A DNA stretch of 8,396 bases, taken from assembly GCA_038227745.1 (NCBI GenBank), contig JBBRPS010000460.1, positions 1 through 8,396 of the forward strand, written 5' to 3'. The translations under genes were made by a program, and so were the position numbers. This stretch comes from DASPXY01 sp038227745 (lineage in GTDB: Bacteria > Planctomycetota > Planctomycetia > Gemmatales > Gemmataceae). Shown here one piece after another: positions 5,810 through 8,396 of this stretch (the first letter of the stretch is position 1; the number at the start of each line of letters is the position of its first letter). Below the pieces are notes generated by a model. The model ran no database searches. It was given only the letters and a program-made list of their open reading frames with translations, and was not told the DNA's origin.

Positions 5810-6787
5810 TCACTTCTTCTCGCTCTTGCCGATCACCGTCACAAGGGCGGCGTTGTTGGCTTCGTGCCCCGTCACCAGCGCCTTGCCGTCCGGTGTGAAG
5901 GTGACGCAGTAAGTGATCATCGTCTTCTTCTTGCCGTCCTGGAGCTGACCGGAGAAGACCGGCTTGCCGGAATCCGCCTCCCAGACGCGCAGGCTACCGC
6001 CGTAGCCCGCGCTCGCCGCCAGCTTGCCGTCGCGCGACAGCGCCAGGCCGAAGAGGTCATCGGGCGTTGCCGGCAGCTTCTTCAGGTCCTTGCCCGAGGG
6101 GGCGTCCCGGTAATGCACCACCTTGTCGAAGCCGCCCGACAGCAGCGTCTTGTTGTCGCGCAGGAACACGACGTTGATGACGCCGTCCTTGCTGTCCTTT
6201 ATTGCCAGTGTTTTCAGCTCCTTCATGCCCGGGACGTCCCAGACCTTGATCGTCGTGTCATTGCTGGAGCTGGCGAGGAGCTTGCCATCGGGCGAGAAGG
6301 CGACGGCGTAGACCGTCTCCTTGTGGCCGGCGAGCGTCTTGACGTCCTTGCCGTCGGCGGGGTTCCACAGGCGGACGTTCTTGTCCACGCTGCCCGAGGC
6401 GAGGAGCTTGCCGTCGGGGCTGAAGGCGACGGCGTGGACGATGTCGGTGTGGCCCTTCAGCTCGCGCACCGACTTGCCGTCCTTGGGGTTCCACAGGCGG
6501 ATGGTCTTGTCCTGGCTTCCGGAGGCGAGCAGGTTGCCGTCGGGGCTGAAGGCGACGGAGTAGACCTGGTTGGTGTGGCCCTTGAGGGTGTGCAGTTCCT
6601 TGCCCGTCGCGAAGTCCCAGAGCTTGACCGTGTTGTCGAAACTGCCTGTCGCCAGGATCTTACCGTCGGGCGAGAACGCGACGCTGGCCACCAGCCCCGT
6701 GTGGCCCTTGAACTCGCGCGGCGCCTGGGCCAGGGCCAGCGCCGAAGACGCCAGGGCCGCCATCGCCAACAATGACCGCCGAACCAT
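5810..6787 (-). CDS. Secreted seven-bladed WD40 protein
   Basis: The product has 325 residues. Residues 1-20 are a signal peptide (RR, then a hydrophobic Ala/Leu stretch ending ALA), so it is probably exported. The rest is one complete seven-bladed WD40 propeller and nothing else. Blades 1-4 (26-67, 68-109, 110-151, 152-193) are each exactly 42 residues, with the classic GH, VAFSPDGKLLASGS and LWD/LWN motifs. Blades 5-7 (194-237, 238-280, 281-325) are diverged and have lost the GH pair. WD40 propellers act as protein-binding platforms; the partner is unknown. GGAG (complement of 6796-6799) lies 8 nt before the chosen ATG. The gene lies between two large palindromes, which suggests it may be an independent unit. 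The general role is secure, the specific one is not. Confidence 0.9.
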   Translation of the reverse strand: MVRRSLLAMAALASSALALAQAPREFKGHTGLVASVAFSPDGKILATGSFDNTVKLWDFATGKELHTLKGHTNQVYSVAFSPDGNLLASGSQDKTIRLWNPKDGKSVRELKGHTDIVHAVAFSPDGKLLASGSVDKNVRLWNPADGKDVKTLAGHKETVYAVAFSPDGKLLASSSNDTTIKVWDVPGMKELKTLAIKDSKDGVINVVFLRDNKTLLSGGFDKVVHYRDAPSGKDLKKLPATPDDLFGLALSRDGKLAASAGYGGSLRVWEADSGKPVFSGQLQDGKKKTMITYCVTFTPDGKALVTGHEANNAALVTVIGKSEKK

Positions 6788-6807
6788 TGCAGAGTCTCCT
6801 CAGCAGG

Positions 6808-6881
6808 AAGGATGAAGGATGAAGGATGAAGGATGAATCAAAATCGTCTTGTTCATCCTTCATCCTTCATCCTTCATCCTT
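6808..6881. repeat. Palindrome of heptamer tandem repeats, overlapping a stop codon
   Basis: Four copies of AAGGATG plus AA (6808-6837) face their exact reverse complement (6852-6881) across a 14-nt loop (6838-6851), giving a perfect 30-bp stem. The right arm covers the last codons of the P5C dehydrogenase gene, including its TGA at 6867-6869. The left arm ends about 20 nt before the WD40 start codon but leaves that gene's Shine-Dalgarno sequence free. False translation gives FILHPSS and MKDEG peptides that I recall as common in planctomycete annotations. It is probably both a dispersed repeat and a transcript-end hairpin. Confidence 0.85.
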
Positions 6882-8396
6882 TTCTTGCGGCGCGAAGCCG
6901 CGCCGCATCGTGTTCTCTGTAATAGTCCGCGGGATCAGGAACTGCAACAAGTAATCCGGCCCGCCCGCCTGCGTGCCGATGCCCGACAGCCTGAAGCCCC
7001 CGAACGGCTGCCTTCCCACCAGCGCCCCCGTCGTCTTGCGGTTGACGTACAGGTTGCCGACGCGGAACTCGTGCCGCACCCGCTTGATGTTCGCCGGGCT
7101 GCGCGAGTACAGCCCGCCCGTCAGCGCGTACCGCGTCCCGTTCGCGATCGCCAGCGCGTCGGTCAGGTCGCGCGCCTTCAGCACCGCCAGCACCGGGCCG
7201 AAGATCTCTTCCTGCGCGATCGTCGCCGTGGGCGGCACGTCGGCGAAGATGTGCGGGGCGACGTAGTAACCCTCGTCCGCCAGCGCCCCGACGTCGCCGG
7301 CGTAGGCCAGGCGCGCCTCCTGCTTGCCCTTCTCGACGTAGCCCAGCACTCGGCGCTGCGCGTCGGCGTCGATGAGCGGGCCGACCACGCTGCCGGGGTC
7401 CTCGGCGGGCGCCACCTTGAGGCTGCGCGTCGCCTCGATCAGGCGTTCCAGGAAGGCATCGTGGAGCGACTGCAGCACGATGGCCCGCGAGCACGCCGAG
7501 CATTTTTGGCCCTGGTAGCCGAAGGCGCTGCCGACCACGCCGAGGACTGCCTCGTCCAGGTCGGCGTCGTCATCGACGACGATCGCGTTCTTGCCGCCCA
7601 TCTCGGCCAGCACGCGCTTGACGTGGTCCTGCGCATCGGACGGCGTCGCCGCCTCGCGGTTGATCGTCAGGCCGACGCCGCGCGACCCGGTGAAGGCGAT
7701 CATGGCGACGTCGGGGCTGCCGATGAGCGTCGGCCCGATCTCCTCGCCGACGCCGGGCAGGTAGTTCGCCACGCCCGCCGGCAGCCCGATCTCCTGGAAC
7801 ACCTCCATCAGCTTGGCGCCGAGGACCGACGACTGCTCGGCAGGCTTCATCACGACGGTGTTCCCCGTGACCAGGGCCGCCGTCGTCATGCCGCACAGAA
7901 TCGCCAGAGGGAAGTTCCACGGCGCGATGACGACCGTCACGCCGCGCGGCTCGTAGAGGAAGGCGTTGTCCTCGCCGGGCAGGGTCACGCCGTGCGGGCG
8001 GGCCAGGTGGAGCATTTGCCGAGCGTAATACTCGCAGAAGTCGATGGCCTCGGCAACGTCGGCGTCGGCCTCGCGCCACTGCTTGCCGCACTCGTAAACC
8101 ATCCACGCCGCCAACTCGAAGCGGCGGCGGCGCATGACGACGGCGGCGCGGAAGAGGTAATCGGCCCGCCGGCTCGCGTCGGTGTCGCGCCAGGCGGGAA
8201 AGGCACCCCAGGCAGCGGCGAGGGCGTCCTGGGCGTCGCGGACCGTGGCCTTGCCGCACCGGCCGACGACCTCGCGGCAGTGCGACGGGGTGAGCGAGTC
8301 GATCGTCTCCGCCCTGGACACCGGCCGGTTGCCGATCACTCCCCGGTCAGTCTTGCCGAACTGTCCTTTCACCTGCGTCCGGGCGTCGCGCAGGGC
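6867..8396 (-). CDS. pruA: L-glutamate gamma-semialdehyde (P5C) dehydrogenase, 5' end missing
   Basis: This enzyme oxidises glutamate semialdehyde to glutamate with NAD+, the second step of proline breakdown, in the cytoplasm. The 509 visible residues show PWNFP (about 159), FTGSRGVG (235-242), Glu265 in AEMGGKN, the catalytic Cys299 in GQKCSACSRA (codon 7500-7502), QEEIFGPV (395-402), and the family's end motif PFGGFRLSG...AGGPDYL. GQKCSACSR resembles RocA/ALDH4 more than ordinary aldehyde dehydrogenases. The frame is open to the edge. A GTG at 8370-8372 could serve as a start, but the eight codons before it (ALRDARTQ) also align with the RocA N-terminal region, so the true start lies outside. 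It may be a separate enzyme (rocA/pruA) or the C-terminal half of a PutA fusion. The last residues KDEG and the stop codon come from a tandem repeat. Confidence 0.92.
   Translation of the reverse strand, partial: ALRDARTQVKGQFGKTDRGVIGNRPVSRAETIDSLTPSHCREVVGRCGKATVRDAQDALAAAWGAFPAWRDTDASRRADYLFRAAVVMRRRRFELAAWMVYECGKQWREADADVAEAIDFCEYYARQMLHLARPHGVTLPGEDNAFLYEPRGVTVVIAPWNFPLAILCGMTTAALVTGNTVVMKPAEQSSVLGAKLMEVFQEIGLPAGVANYLPGVGEEIGPTLIGSPDVAMIAFTGSRGVGLTINREAATPSDAQDHVKRVLAEMGGKNAIVVDDDADLDEAVLGVVGSAFGYQGQKCSACSRAIVLQSLHDAFLERLIEATRSLKVAPAEDPGSVVGPLIDADAQRRVLGYVEKGKQEARLAYAGDVGALADEGYYVAPHIFADVPPTATIAQEEIFGPVLAVLKARDLTDALAIANGTRYALTGGLYSRSPANIKRVRHEFRVGNLYVNRKTTGALVGRQPFGGFRLSGIGTQAGGPDYLLQFLIPRTITENTMRRGFAPQEKDEG

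Noticed and set aside
5570..6775. Plus-strand frame of 401 codons opposite the WD40 gene
   Set aside because: Its apparent internal repeats are the mirror of the WD40 repeats on the other strand, and it runs through the 61-bp palindrome.
6808..6881. CRISPR-like array
   Set aside because: The repeats are 7 nt, directly adjacent with no spacers, and arranged as one palindrome. No cas gene is near.
8370..8372. GTG as the true start of the P5C dehydrogenase gene
   Set aside because: The upstream codons continue in frame and align with the family's N-terminal region, and no clear Shine-Dalgarno sequence precedes the GTG.

Overview
The window looks like chromosomal DNA from a GC-rich planctomycete, most likely of the Gemmata group. 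The grounds are the high GC content, secreted WD40 and beta-propeller proteins, a DUF4058-type protein, a secreted SpoIVB-like (S55) protein in a non-Bacillus context, and several kinds of palindromic repeat that I recall as common between planctomycete genes. The lineage is an inference, since there is no marker gene.

All five complete or near-complete genes lie on the minus strand and are transcribed from right to left. From the right edge they are: (1) an L-glutamate gamma-semialdehyde (P5C) dehydrogenase, cut off at its 5' end by the window edge (8396-6867); (2) a secreted seven-bladed WD40 protein (6787-5810); (3) a DUF4058-like protein with a possible PD-(D/E)XK core (5710-5045); (4) a secreted SpoIVB/S55-type peptidase (4788-2917); (5) a secreted beta-propeller protein with Ig/FN3-like C-terminal domains (2839-638), closed by a strong hairpin terminator at 572-604. 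At the far left, the first 17 codons of a further minus-strand gene, possibly an IS630-type transposase, run off the window (53-1).

Genes 4 and 5 are probably one transcription unit. They are 77 nt apart, with a candidate promoter and a 12-bp palindrome upstream of gene 4 and a terminator after gene 5. Both products carry signal peptides, so they may work together in the periplasm or at the cell surface. The first three genes show no obvious functional link to one another: one enzyme of proline catabolism, one scaffold protein and one protein of unknown function.

The region from 54 to 637 has no convincing gene. It holds two unrelated MITE-like inverted-repeat elements (136-256 and 382-525), a hairpin (291-328) that would mask a good Shine-Dalgarno sequence, and the terminator.

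The two strongest observations are these. The S55 protein has its catalytic Ser and His blocks in the reverse order from Bacillus SpoIVB, so the domain looks circularly permuted. Also, palindromes of different families sit immediately after stop codons. One of them is built from a heptamer that puts a stop codon in every frame, and it supplies the actual stop codon of the P5C dehydrogenase gene.
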